Shown here in pieces: positions 33,438 to 42,252 of a stretch of DNA of 64,000 bases. Every line of letters begins with the position of its first letter. Position 1 is the stretch's first letter. The notes under the pieces were generated by a model. It was given only the letters and a program-made list of their open reading frames with translations, did not search any database and was not told where the DNA came from. The stretch covers positions 1-64,000 of the forward strand of contig CAZITQ010000011.1 in the NCBI GenBank assembly GCA_964542165.1, in the 5' to 3' direction. The translations under genes and the position numbers were made by a program. This DNA is from CAYTBN01 sp964542165. Its GTDB lineage: Bacteria; Myxococcota_A; UBA796; UBA9615; CAYRNR01.

Positions 33438-33815
33438 ATGGACATCATCCAGACCATCGAGAACGAGCAGCTGGCGAAGGCGCCCGAGCGACGCTTCCGC
33501 GTCGGCGACACGGTCCGCGTGCACGTGCGGATCATCGAGGGCGAAAAAGAGCGGATCCAGGTCTTCGAGGGCGTGGTCATCGCCCACAAGCGAAACGGCA
33601 TCCGCAGCACGGTCACCGTCCGCAAGGTCAGCTACGGCGTGGGCGTCGAGCGCGTGTTCCCGGTCTACGGCCCGGTGATCGACCGCATCGACTTCGTCCG
33701 TCGGGGCAAGGTCCGGCGCAACAAGCTGTACTACCTGCGCAAGCTCTCGGGCAAGGCCGCGCGCATCCCCGAGATCCGCGACATCCCGGCCTCCCGCGCC
33801 CCGAAGTCCGGCTGA
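33438..33815 (+). CDS. rplS: 50S ribosomal protein bL19
   Basis: 125 residues, typical length. Diagnostic stretches: FRVGDTVRVHVRIIEGEKER, QVFEGVVIAHKRNGIRST, VGVERVFPVYGP and RRGKVRRNKLYYLR. It follows trmD after 38 bases, as in most bacteria. Confidence 0.98.
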   Translation: MDIIQTIENEQLAKAPERRFRVGDTVRVHVRIIEGEKERIQVFEGVVIAHKRNGIRSTVTVRKVSYGVGVERVFPVYGPVIDRIDFVRRGKVRRNKLYYLRKLSGKAARIPEIRDIPASRAPKSG

Positions 33816-33837
33816 ACCTGCAGGCGGACGTCCCCGG

Positions 33838-34209
33838 ATGACGGCGCCCCACCTCCGCCTGGGCGAGGTCGGCGAGCGCGTGGCGGCCGAACGGCTGGCC
33901 GCCCGGGGGCACCGGATCCTCGAACGCCGCTGGCGGGGCCGCGGCGGTGAGATCGACCTGATCACCCTCTGCGACGGCACCCTCCACTTCGTCGAAGTCA
34001 AGACCCGCACCGGCAGCCAGACCGTGGGCGGCGTCTGGGACACCATCTCCGCGAGCAAGCGCTCCAAGCTCGCCCGCACCGCCGAGGCCTACCTCATCTC
34101 GGACCCACCGCCCCACGACGGATGCGTGTTCACCGTGGCCCTGGTCCACGCGGTGGACGACGAGCTGGTGGTGGAGATCCTCGAGGACGCGTTCGACAGT
34201 CCCCGCTAG
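33838..34209 (+). CDS. YraN-family (UPF0102) nuclease-like protein
   Basis: 123 residues. It has the family pattern of a small restriction-endonuclease-like fold: GEVGERVAAERLAARGHRIL, then GGEIDLIT and FVEVKTR (the D...ExK metal site), then the conserved SKRSKLARTAEAYL-type helix. Role unclear; linked to DNA repair or recombination. Placed directly after rplS; the usual intervening rnhB is absent. Confidence 0.92.
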   Translation: MTAPHLRLGEVGERVAAERLAARGHRILERRWRGRGGEIDLITLCDGTLHFVEVKTRTGSQTVGGVWDTISASKRSKLARTAEAYLISDPPPHDGCVFTVALVHAVDDELVVEILEDAFDSPR

Positions 34210-34241
34210 AGCCGGTTCTCCGGCCCATCCGTTACCTTGAT

Positions 34242-35696
34242 GTGACGCGCGTCCCCTCCCCGCTCCGACCGGCGGTGATCGCCGCGATCTGGTTCACCCT
34301 CGCCCTGTCCACGCCGGGCTGCTCCCGGGGGGAGGTGGCGACGACCTACTCCGACGTGCTCCTCGAGGACCTCCCCCACGTAGGTCAGAAACCCGACTTC
34401 TGCGGCGAGGCCTGCGGCGAGATGGCGCTGCGGTGGTTCGGCGCAGCCGGGGACCAGGACGCCCTCTTCGGGCTGTCCGGTGTGGACCCGGCCCTGGGGC
34501 GGGGGGCGTACGCCGCCGAGCTGAAGCGGGCGCTGGAGGCGGTGGGGTTCGCCGTCGGCGACGTGTGGTACCGGACGTCGGATCGGCGACTGGACCAGGC
34601 ACTGGAAGAGCAGTGGGGGGCGATCCACGCCGACCTCCAGGCAGGCTGGCCGACCATCGTGTGCGCCCGTGTCGACGACTCCCCCCTGGCTCTGGAGCAC
34701 TTCCGGCTGGTCGTGGGCTACGACGCCGGGGCCGATCAAGTGCTCATGCACGATCCGGCGGTCGACGAAGGTGCCTACCTGCGCTGGAGCCGAACGGAGC
34801 TGTACCGGATCTGGCCGCTGGCCCACGCCGAGGGGCGCTCGACGATCATCCGGCTGCGGCTCGAGCCCGCTTCGCTCAAAGCGCCCGCCCCCGAGGAGGG
34901 CGTCCCGCGAGCTGACCTGGTCCAGCACGTGATGAAGCAGCACGCGAAGCTCCCACACGGGAACTTCTCCACGGTGATCGAGCGCCCCTTCGTGGTGATC
35001 GGGGACGGCGGTGAGGAGGCGGTTCGCCACCGGGCCGAGGGCACGATCCGGCGCTACGTGCGCCTGCTGCGCCAGGACTACTTCGAAAGCGATCCGGAGC
35101 CGATCCACACCCTCTGGCTCTTCCGCGACGGGGACAGCCTGGACCACAACGTGCCGCTGATCTTCGGAAGACAGCCCTCGTCCTACTGGGGCTACTACGA
35201 CGAACCGAACCGGGCGGTCGTGGTCAGCGATCGCACCGGCGGCGGCACCCTGGCCCACGAGCTGGTCCACGCCTTCATGGCCGCCAACTTCCCGGGCTGT
35301 CCCCCCTGGTTCGAGGAGGGCCTCGCGTCGCTGTACGAGTACCCCGACGAGCGTGCCGGCCACATCTACGGCCACACCAACTGGCGGCTTCCCGAACTCC
35401 AGGCGGCGCTCCGGGCGGGGACCGTCCCGAGCTTCTCCTACCTGACGTCCATGGACACGGACGAGTTCTACGGCGAGGAGGTGGGCCTGAACTACGCCCA
35501 GGCGCGATACCTGTGCCACCACCTCCAGGAACGCGGTCTGCTCCGCGACTTCTTCCGCCGCTTCCTGCGAGGCCGCGAGTCGGACCCCACCGGGTACGCC
35601 ACCCTTCAGCAGACCCTGGGGATCGACGACACCGACGAGTTCCGCCGGACCTGGGAGCGATACGTGCTCGAGCTCACCTTCCCCCCCGATATCTGA
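34242..35696 (+). CDS. Lipoprotein fusing C39-like papain-fold and gluzincin (peptidase_MA-like) domains
   Basis: 484 residues from GTG 34242; the lipobox is LALSTPGC. The N-terminal half (about 30-210) looks like a C39/papain-like cysteine peptidase: Gln and Cys in VGQKPDFCGEACGEMAL, His in ALEHFRLVVGYD, and Asp in VLMHDPAV. The C-terminal half (about 230-484) has the zinc motif LAHELVHAF and a downstream Glu (PWFEEGLASLYEY), as in MA-clan gluzincins. Both catalytic sets look intact, so this may be a two-activity surface peptidase. It sits between yraN and rsmI in a housekeeping operon. No upstream ATG gives a signal peptide. Confidence 0.75.
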   Translation: MTRVPSPLRPAVIAAIWFTLALSTPGCSRGEVATTYSDVLLEDLPHVGQKPDFCGEACGEMALRWFGAAGDQDALFGLSGVDPALGRGAYAAELKRALEAVGFAVGDVWYRTSDRRLDQALEEQWGAIHADLQAGWPTIVCARVDDSPLALEHFRLVVGYDAGADQVLMHDPAVDEGAYLRWSRTELYRIWPLAHAEGRSTIIRLRLEPASLKAPAPEEGVPRADLVQHVMKQHAKLPHGNFSTVIERPFVVIGDGGEEAVRHRAEGTIRRYVRLLRQDYFESDPEPIHTLWLFRDGDSLDHNVPLIFGRQPSSYWGYYDEPNRAVVVSDRTGGGTLAHELVHAFMAANFPGCPPWFEEGLASLYEYPDERAGHIYGHTNWRLPELQAALRAGTVPSFSYLTSMDTDEFYGEEVGLNYAQARYLCHHLQERGLLRDFFRRFLRGRESDPTGYATLQQTLGIDDTDEFRRTWERYVLELTFPPDI

Positions 35697-35709
35697 TACC
35701 AATGCCCCG

Positions 35710-36405
35710 ATGCCCGGCACGCTCTACATCGTGGCGACCCCCATCGGGAACCTGGGTGACCTGACGGTCCGGGCGGCGGACGTGCTGTGTTCGGTGGACC
35801 GGATCGCGGCCGAGGACACGCGGCACACGGGCAGGCTGCTGCAGCACATCGGCGCCACCGCTCGCCAGACCAGCTACCACGACCACAACGCCGAGCGGCG
35901 GATCCCCGAGCTGCTGGGACTGCTGGCCGAGGGCAAGGACGTGGCGCTGGTGAGCGACGCGGGCACACCGACCATCTCCGACCCGGGGTTCAAGCTGGTC
36001 CGCGCGGCGGCCGCGGATGGGATCGCGGTGGTGCCGATCCCCGGGGCCAGCGCCGTGTTGACCGCGCTGTGCGGGGCGGGCCTTCCCACGGATCGTTTCC
36101 ACTTCCTGGGCTTCCTGCCGGTCAAGAAGGGCAAGGCGACCCGCCTGCTGGAGTCGGTGGCCGAGCTCAAGGCGACCCTGGTGCTCTACGTGTCGCCCTA
36201 CAAGCTCGGGAGCACCCTCCCCCTGCTGGTCGACGTCCTCGGCGACCGCCCCGCCTGCCTCTGCCGGGAGCTGACCAAGATCCACGAGACCTTCGACCGC
36301 CGCCCCCTGTCGGCCCTGGCCGAGCACTACAGCGAAGGAAAGGTCAAGGGCGAGATCACCCTGGTGATCGGTCGTCCCGAGCGGGCTCCCAAGCGCGCGC
36401 GGTAG
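35710..36405 (+). CDS. rsmI: 16S rRNA 2'-O-ribose C1402 methyltransferase RsmI
   Basis: 231 residues, a tetrapyrrole-methylase-fold enzyme. Diagnostic: LYIVATPIGNLGDLTVRA, AAEDTRHTGRLL, LVSDAGTPTISDPG and PGASAVLTAL. The usual C-terminal extension is short (family about 280), ending at RAPKRAR. The start is 13 bases after the peptidase-like lipoprotein, so it is co-transcribed. Confidence 0.95.
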   Translation: MPGTLYIVATPIGNLGDLTVRAADVLCSVDRIAAEDTRHTGRLLQHIGATARQTSYHDHNAERRIPELLGLLAEGKDVALVSDAGTPTISDPGFKLVRAAAADGIAVVPIPGASAVLTALCGAGLPTDRFHFLGFLPVKKGKATRLLESVAELKATLVLYVSPYKLGSTLPLLVDVLGDRPACLCRELTKIHETFDRRPLSALAEHYSEGKVKGEITLVIGRPERAPKRAR

Positions 36406-36468
36406 TAGAATGGTGGAGAGGGGGTGTCTGCCCGCAGGACGCAGGCCGGGATCTCCGAGGATCGCCCC

Positions 36469-38847
36469 ATGAGTCGGGACGAAAAACCCAGTCGGGACGC
36501 GCTGTTGCGCGAGATGTCCCTCCTGCGCCAGCGGGTGGCGATGCTCGAGCAGGCCCACGCCGAGCGCACCGACATGGCCCTGGCCGCCCGGGAGAAGGAG
36601 GCCTGGTACCGCAAGCTCTTCCACAACTCCCAGATCGGCATCTACCGCTCCACCCCCGAAGGCCGGATCGTGGTGGCCAACCAGACCCTGGCCGACATCC
36701 TCAAGTACCCCAGCGTCGAGGCGCTGATGAAGCGGGACCTGGAGAAAGAGGGATTTGGGCCGGAGTACGCGCGCGACGAGTTCAAGCGACGGCTGGAGCG
36801 GGACGGGAGCGTGCGGGCACTGGAGGCGGCCTGGACCACCCGCTTCGGCGCGACGATCCACGTGCGCGAGAACGCCTGGCTGGTGCTGGACGACGACGGA
36901 GATCCCCTCTACTACGAGGGGACCATCGAGGACGTGACCGAGCAGAAGCGGGCGGAGCGGGCGCTGCGCGAGAGCGAGCGGCGCTTCGCCATGTTCATGG
37001 TCCACCTGCCCGGGTACGCGACCATGAAGGACGCGGACGGCCACATCCTGTTCATGAACGAGGCCATGGCGGAGCTGGTCAACCCCCGGGGCGGGGCCCC
37101 CGGGTCGGTGGACGAGCAGATCTGGCCAGCGGACGTCGCCGCCCGCCTGCGGGCCGACGACGAACTGGTGATCAGCGAAGGACGGGACATCCAGCGCATC
37201 GAGACCATGCCGCTGGACGACGGCCCACACACCTGGCTGTCGGTCAAGTTCCCGATCTACCAGGGGGGGCGCCCGGCGCTCGCGGCCAGCATCTCCATCG
37301 ACATCACCCAGCGGAAGCAGGCCGAGGACGCCCTGTTCGCCGAGAAGGAGCGCCTGGACGTCACCCTGCGCAGCATCGGCGACGCGGTGATCACCACCGA
37401 CACCGACGCCCGCGTGACCCTGATGAACCAGGTGGCCGAGTCCCTGCTCGGCTGTCCCCAGCAGGACGCCCTGGGCCGACCCCTGGCCGAGGTCTTGCAC
37501 CTGACCCGAGAGCGGGATCCGGAGATCCGACAGGATCCGGCCGACGTGGTCCTCCATACCGGTGAGAGCCTGGAGATGGTGGACGCATCCGTGCTCCGGT
37601 CCCGCTCCGGAGCCGAGCGGATCGTGGCCTACAGCGGCGCGCCGATCCTGGACGGCGAGGTCCGGATCATCGGGGTGGTGCTGGTCCTGCGCGACATCAC
37701 CGAGCGGCGCCGCTTCGAGCTGGAGCTGGCCAAGATGGAGAAGCTGGAGTCCATCGGGATCCTCGCCGGCGGGATCGCCCACGACTTCAACAACATCCTC
37801 ACGTCGCTGCTGGGCAACATCAACCTGGTCCGGCTCACGATGGACAAGGAGACCCCGGCGTCCCGACGGTTGGCCACGGCGGAGAAGGCGGTCGCCCGGG
37901 CCCGGGACCTGACCCAGCAGCTGCTGACCTTCTCCAAGGGTGGCGCGCCGGTGCGGACCACCAGTGCGCTGATCGACATCGTCCAGGACGCCGCCGAGTT
38001 CGCCCTGCGGGGCTCCAACGTCCGCTGCGACTACCTGCTGCCCGACGAGCTGTGGCCCGTGCATGTGGATCCGGGCCAGATCGGCCGGGTGATCAGCAAC
38101 CTGGTGATCAACGCCGACCAGGCCATGCCCGATGGTGGGACCATCACCCTGCGTGGCGACAACGTGAACCTCTCGTTCGCCGAGGGCATCCCGGTGACCG
38201 AGGGCAGCTACGTCCGCCTGCTGGTGGAGGACCACGGCCAGGGGATCCCGCCGGACGTGATCCAGCGGGTGTTCGATCCCTTCTACTCCACCAAGGAGGC
38301 GGGCAGCGGCCTGGGCCTGGCCACCTCGTATTCGATCGTCAAGAGCCACGGCGGGCACATCGCCGTGCGATCCGAGGTCGATGTGGGCACCCGATTCGAC
38401 GTGTACCTGCCCGTGTCCGAGGAGACCCCGGGGGCGCCGGCAGGCTCCCTGGACCTCCCCTCACTGGGTGGGGGGCACGTGCTGGTGATGGACGACGACG
38501 CGATGATCCGCGACACCCTGGCCCAGCTGCTGCCCCGGCTGGGCTACCAGGTGGACTTTGCCGAGGACGGCGAGGAGGCGGTCCGCCGCTACGACCGGGC
38601 GCTGGCCGACGGCGACCCCTTCGACGCGGTGATCGTCGATCTGACCATCCCCGGAGGCATGGGCGGCGCCGAGACCATCGAGCTCCTCCGCCGCATCGAT
38701 CCCGACGTGCGGGCCATCGTCTCCAGCGGGTACTCGGACGACCCGGTCATGGCCCATTACCGGGACCATGGCTTCTCCGCCATGATCCTCAAGCCCTACA
38801 AGGCGGCGGAGCTGGGGCGGGTTCTGGCAGCTGTCCTCAAGGGCTGA
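36469..38847 (+). CDS. Hybrid sensor histidine kinase, three PAS domains plus receiver
   Basis: 792 residues, no membrane span. An N-terminal coiled coil is followed by three PAS domains (about 45-165, 170-295 and 300-420). The HisKA domain has H-box GIAHDFNNIL, and the HATPase has SNLVINADQAM, VEDHGQGIP and GSGLGLATS. The C-terminal receiver has MDDDA, phosphoacceptor Asp in IVDLTIPGG and Lys in LKPYK. It is probably a cytosolic sensor. ATG 36469 is preferred; GTG 36424 would add 15 residues. The first ABC-2 gene begins 6 bases after its stop, so transport may be tied to the sensed signal. Confidence 0.92.
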   Translation: MSRDEKPSRDALLREMSLLRQRVAMLEQAHAERTDMALAAREKEAWYRKLFHNSQIGIYRSTPEGRIVVANQTLADILKYPSVEALMKRDLEKEGFGPEYARDEFKRRLERDGSVRALEAAWTTRFGATIHVRENAWLVLDDDGDPLYYEGTIEDVTEQKRAERALRESERRFAMFMVHLPGYATMKDADGHILFMNEAMAELVNPRGGAPGSVDEQIWPADVAARLRADDELVISEGRDIQRIETMPLDDGPHTWLSVKFPIYQGGRPALAASISIDITQRKQAEDALFAEKERLDVTLRSIGDAVITTDTDARVTLMNQVAESLLGCPQQDALGRPLAEVLHLTRERDPEIRQDPADVVLHTGESLEMVDASVLRSRSGAERIVAYSGAPILDGEVRIIGVVLVLRDITERRRFELELAKMEKLESIGILAGGIAHDFNNILTSLLGNINLVRLTMDKETPASRRLATAEKAVARARDLTQQLLTFSKGGAPVRTTSALIDIVQDAAEFALRGSNVRCDYLLPDELWPVHVDPGQIGRVISNLVINADQAMPDGGTITLRGDNVNLSFAEGIPVTEGSYVRLLVEDHGQGIPPDVIQRVFDPFYSTKEAGSGLGLATSYSIVKSHGGHIAVRSEVDVGTRFDVYLPVSEETPGAPAGSLDLPSLGGGHVLVMDDDAMIRDTLAQLLPRLGYQVDFAEDGEEAVRRYDRALADGDPFDAVIVDLTIPGGMGGAETIELLRRIDPDVRAIVSSGYSDDPVMAHYRDHGFSAMILKPYKAAELGRVLAAVLKG

Positions 38848-38853
38848 CGCTCC

Positions 38854-40035
38854 GTGACCACCCTCGCCGTCGCCATGAAGTCCCTCCGTGAGGCCCTGCG
38901 GGAGCCGCAACTGCTGGCCGTGGCGCTGGCCTGTCCGGTGGTCCTGGTGCTGGTCTACTTCGCGGCGTTCGGACAGACCGACGACGGTCTCTCCCGGTTC
39001 CTCCACGTGCTGGTGCTGGACCGCGACGAGGGGGTCGCCCTGCCCGACGGCGGCCGCTGGAACGCCGGCGAAGAGCTGGTGGAGGCCATCCGGACCCTGC
39101 GGATCGATGGCCAGCCGGCGTTCACCGTCCAGGCCGTCGAGGACGTGGAGCGGGCGGATGCCCTGCTCAGGGAGCGCAAGGCGACCCTGCTGCTGACGAT
39201 CCCCACCGGCTTCTCCCGCGCGGTGCTGGACGCCCGCACCGGCAAGATGTTCGCCCTGCCCGCCGCGGTGACCCTGACCGGGGATCCGGCGGCCGCCACC
39301 ACGGTGCTGGCCACGGCGATCCTCGAGGACCTGGTGCGAGCCTACGGGGGGAGCCGCCCCGGCTGGGCGCCCGAACCGGAGATCCAGACCGAGTTCCTGG
39401 CCGGCAGTGACGCGGTGTCCGACTTCGAGATCGGCGTGTCGGGGGTGATCGTGTTCGGCACGTTGTTTCTGGTGATCACCACCGCCACCGCGGTGGTACG
39501 GGAGCGCACCGGGGGGACCCTGGGGCGGCTGCAGCTCAGCCCCGTCCGAGCCCGGCACCTGCTGCTGGGGATCACCCTGGGCCAGATGGCGGTGGCGGCC
39601 GTGCAGGTGGCGCTGGTGTTCGCGGCGGCCACGGCGTGCGGCTTCCGACCGGCCGGCTCGATCGTCCTGGCCGCGGCCATCACGGGACTGATCTGCCTGG
39701 GTGCCGTCGGCCTCGGGCTCGCGGTGGCGGCGGTCGCACGCAACGACGTGGACGCGGTCAACGTGGGGGCCGCCGTGGCGGTGCCGGTGGCCTTCCTCTC
39801 GGGCTCGCTGATCCCCATGCCCTCGATACCCGTGGCCCAGGTGGCAGGTCAGACCCTGGAGGCCTTCGATTTCCTCCACGCCACCCACGGCGTCGAGGCC
39901 CTGCGGCACGTCCTGCTCTACGGCGAAGGGGTGGGGGCGATCGGCTACGAGCTCGTGGGCATGGTCCTGCTCTCCACCGCGGTCCTCGCGGCGGGGATCG
40001 GCCTGTACCAGCGCCTGCGGATGAGGGGAGCGTGA
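38854..40035 (+). CDS. ABC-2-type transporter permease (first)
   Basis: 393 residues from GTG. An N-terminal span (LLAVALACPVVLVLVYFAAF), a large extracytoplasmic domain (about 45-190) and five C-terminal spans make the NatB/YhaP-like architecture (ABC2_membrane_3). It exports an unknown substrate with the ATPase and second permease that follow. It is 6 bases after the histidine kinase gene. Confidence 0.85.
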   Translation: MTTLAVAMKSLREALREPQLLAVALACPVVLVLVYFAAFGQTDDGLSRFLHVLVLDRDEGVALPDGGRWNAGEELVEAIRTLRIDGQPAFTVQAVEDVERADALLRERKATLLLTIPTGFSRAVLDARTGKMFALPAAVTLTGDPAAATTVLATAILEDLVRAYGGSRPGWAPEPEIQTEFLAGSDAVSDFEIGVSGVIVFGTLFLVITTATAVVRERTGGTLGRLQLSPVRARHLLLGITLGQMAVAAVQVALVFAAATACGFRPAGSIVLAAAITGLICLGAVGLGLAVAAVARNDVDAVNVGAAVAVPVAFLSGSLIPMPSIPVAQVAGQTLEAFDFLHATHGVEALRHVLLYGEGVGAIGYELVGMVLLSTAVLAAGIGLYQRLRMRGA

Positions 40036-40043
40036 GGGAGACC

Positions 40044-40988
40044 ATGGGCGAGGCGGTGCTCAGGGCCGAGGGTCTGGTCAAGCGCTTCGGCGACGTGACC
40101 GCGGTGGACGGCCTGTCGTTCCCGGTGCGGGAGGGAGAGGTCTTCGGCCTGCTGGGACCCAACGGCGCCGGCAAGACCACCACGATCCGGATGCTCTGCG
40201 GGCTGCTGACCCCGGACTCGGGGAGGCTGTTCTACCGGGGCCGGGAGGTGGTGGCGACGGACGAGGCCTACCGGACCCGGGTGGGGCTGTGCCCCCAGGA
40301 GATCGTGCTGTGGCCGCGGCTGACCTGCGGTGAACAGCTGCAGTTCATGGGGCAGATGTACGGGCTGACCGGGGCGGCCGCCCGGCGCCGTGGCGAGGGG
40401 CTGCTCGACGAGCTGGGGCTGGCGGACCGCCGGGACCGTCAGGCCCGCACCCTGTCGGGGGGCATGCAGCGGCGGCTCAACCTGGCCCTGGCCCTGGTCC
40501 ACGACCCCGAGATCGTGGTGCTGGACGAGCCCGAGGCAGGCCTGGATCCCCAGAGCCGGGTGCGGGTCCGTGAGTTCGTGCGCTCCCTGGCCCGTCGAAA
40601 GACCGTCATCGTCACCACCCACAACATGGACGAGGCCGAGAGAGTGGCGGACCGGGTGGCCATCGTCGACCGGGGCCAGCTCCTGGTCCTGGACACCCCC
40701 GAGCAGCTCCGGGGGGCGGTGGGAGACGGGGAGGTCGTCGAGATCGGCCTGTCCGTGCCGCCCGACGATCCCGACGGCGTGCGCGCTGCCCTCGCCCAGC
40801 GGGGCGAGGTGGACGTGGCCGACGACGGCCGGTCGATCACCCTGCGCGCCCGGGGTGCCGTGGCGACCCTGCCGTCGATCCTCGCGGACCTGGAAGCGGC
40901 CGGCGTGGTCCCCGACGACCTGCGCGTCCGGGGCGCCACCCTGGAGGACGTGTTCCTCGAGCTGACCGGGAGGCGACTCCGGGAATGA
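40044..40988 (+). CDS. ABC-2 transporter ATPase (NatA/CcmA-type)
   Basis: 314 residues. Walker A is LGPNGAGKTTTIRML, the Q-loop is GLCPQEIVLWPRL, the signature is LSGGMQRRLNLALAL, Walker B is IVVLDEPEAGLDP and the H-loop is VTTHNMDEAERV. The C-terminal 80 residues form the DUF4162-like tail common in this class. ATG 40044 follows GGGAG; GTG 40032, overlapping the permease stop, is an alternative. Its stop overlaps the second permease start as ATGA. Confidence 0.93.
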   Translation: MGEAVLRAEGLVKRFGDVTAVDGLSFPVREGEVFGLLGPNGAGKTTTIRMLCGLLTPDSGRLFYRGREVVATDEAYRTRVGLCPQEIVLWPRLTCGEQLQFMGQMYGLTGAAARRRGEGLLDELGLADRRDRQARTLSGGMQRRLNLALALVHDPEIVVLDEPEAGLDPQSRVRVREFVRSLARRKTVIVTTHNMDEAERVADRVAIVDRGQLLVLDTPEQLRGAVGDGEVVEIGLSVPPDDPDGVRAALAQRGEVDVADDGRSITLRARGAVATLPSILADLEAAGVVPDDLRVRGATLEDVFLELTGRRLRE

Positions 40989-42085
40989 AGGTCCTGCTCG
41001 TCGCGCGCAAGACCCTCAGGGAGATCCTCCGGGAGCCCCCCCTGGCGGTGATGCTGGTGGCGGCGCCGACCATCTTCCTGGTGGTCCTGGCGGTGGGGTA
41101 CGGATCCCCCCGTCTGGCCACTCACCCGGTCCTGGTCCACGACCCGGACGGGGCGGCGGGGTCCCTGCTCGCGGCCCTTGCCGAGCTCTCCCACCCGGAC
41201 GAACGACCCGTCTTCGATCTGGTGCCCGTCGACGATCCGGAGCGTGCCGACGACATCCTCGCCAGTCGGGAGGCGGACGCGTTGATCCGCGTGATGGGCG
41301 GCGACGACGGACCCCGATTCGCCCTGCGCGGCGACGCCCGCAACCTGCGCTACGTGGCCGCCACCAAGCAGCTCAAGCGTGCGATCCTCGCGCACGACGA
41401 CCAGGAGGCCCGGCGCCCCCGCGTGACCCGGTCCAGCTTCCGGCCGCTGGTGTCCCGCGGACCGCTGACCCTGTTCGACGTCTACGCCCCGGGCATGCTG
41501 GTCTTCGCGATCCTGTTGATCATCCCCCAGACCGCCTACCACGTGTCCCGGGAGCTCCGGCGGCGGACCTTGAGACGGCTGCGGTTGAGCCAGATGCGCG
41601 CGTACCACCTGCTCGGCGGGGTCTCGTTGGCCCAGCTCGCGGTCGCGGCGATCCAAGTGCCGGTGGTGTTCGGGATCGCCAGGCTGCTGGGATTCCAGGC
41701 GCTGGGCTCCCTCCCCCTGGGCATGGCCGTGGGGCTGGTGCTCTGCGTCGGCTCCATCGGACTCGGCCTCTGTGTGAGCGGACTGGCCCAGAACGACGGC
41801 CAGGCGGCCAGCCTCGGGGCGGCGGTGATGATCGTGCAGGTCATCGTCTGCGGCGCCTTCTTCCCCCTGCCGCCCATGACGATGTTCCACCTGGGCAGCC
41901 ACCCCATCGGCCCCTTCGATCTGTTCCCCGCCACCCACGGCATGCTGGCCCTGCAGCAGGTGCTGAGCTACGGCGACGGCCTGCAGCAGGTGGCCTTCCG
42001 CGTGACCGCGACGCTGGTGCTGTCCCTGGTCTACCTGGCGGCGGGCATCGCCCTGTTCGGCTGGGCTCGCATGAGATCCGGGTAG
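40985..42085 (+). CDS. ABC-2-type transporter permease (second)
   Basis: 366 residues. It has the same layout as the first permease: one N-terminal span, an extracytoplasmic domain and five C-terminal spans (for example LVFAILLIIPQTAYHVSREL). The two permeases flank one ATPase, so a heterodimeric export channel is likely. A long hairpin follows 20 bases after the stop. Confidence 0.87.
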   Translation: MKVLLVARKTLREILREPPLAVMLVAAPTIFLVVLAVGYGSPRLATHPVLVHDPDGAAGSLLAALAELSHPDERPVFDLVPVDDPERADDILASREADALIRVMGGDDGPRFALRGDARNLRYVAATKQLKRAILAHDDQEARRPRVTRSSFRPLVSRGPLTLFDVYAPGMLVFAILLIIPQTAYHVSRELRRRTLRRLRLSQMRAYHLLGGVSLAQLAVAAIQVPVVFGIARLLGFQALGSLPLGMAVGLVLCVGSIGLGLCVSGLAQNDGQAASLGAAVMIVQVIVCGAFFPLPPMTMFHLGSHPIGPFDLFPATHGMLALQQVLSYGDGLQQVAFRVTATLVLSLVYLAAGIALFGWARMRSG

Positions 42086-42104
42086 TTCGAAGCAGCGTGA
42101 TTCA

Positions 42105-42174
42105 GGGGTGGCACAGCGAGCTCGCTCGCTGTGTCTGGCCGTGTCCACGGCGAGCGAGCTCGCTGCGCCACCCC
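42105..42174. terminator. Long hairpin repeat, copy B, after the ABC-2 operon
   Basis: Arms 42105-42129 and 42150-42174 pair over 25 positions with one mismatch; the loop is 20 bases. There is no T-tract. The left half closely resembles the hairpin at 11246-11311, so this is a dispersed repeat that may also stop transcription. Confidence 0.65.
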
Positions 42175-42252
42175 AGCAGTCGCGGTTGATGTCTTGCTTC
42201 CCGGCGCCCGGATGGCTACCTTCCCGACCCCGGGACGAAGGAGCGAGGAGCG

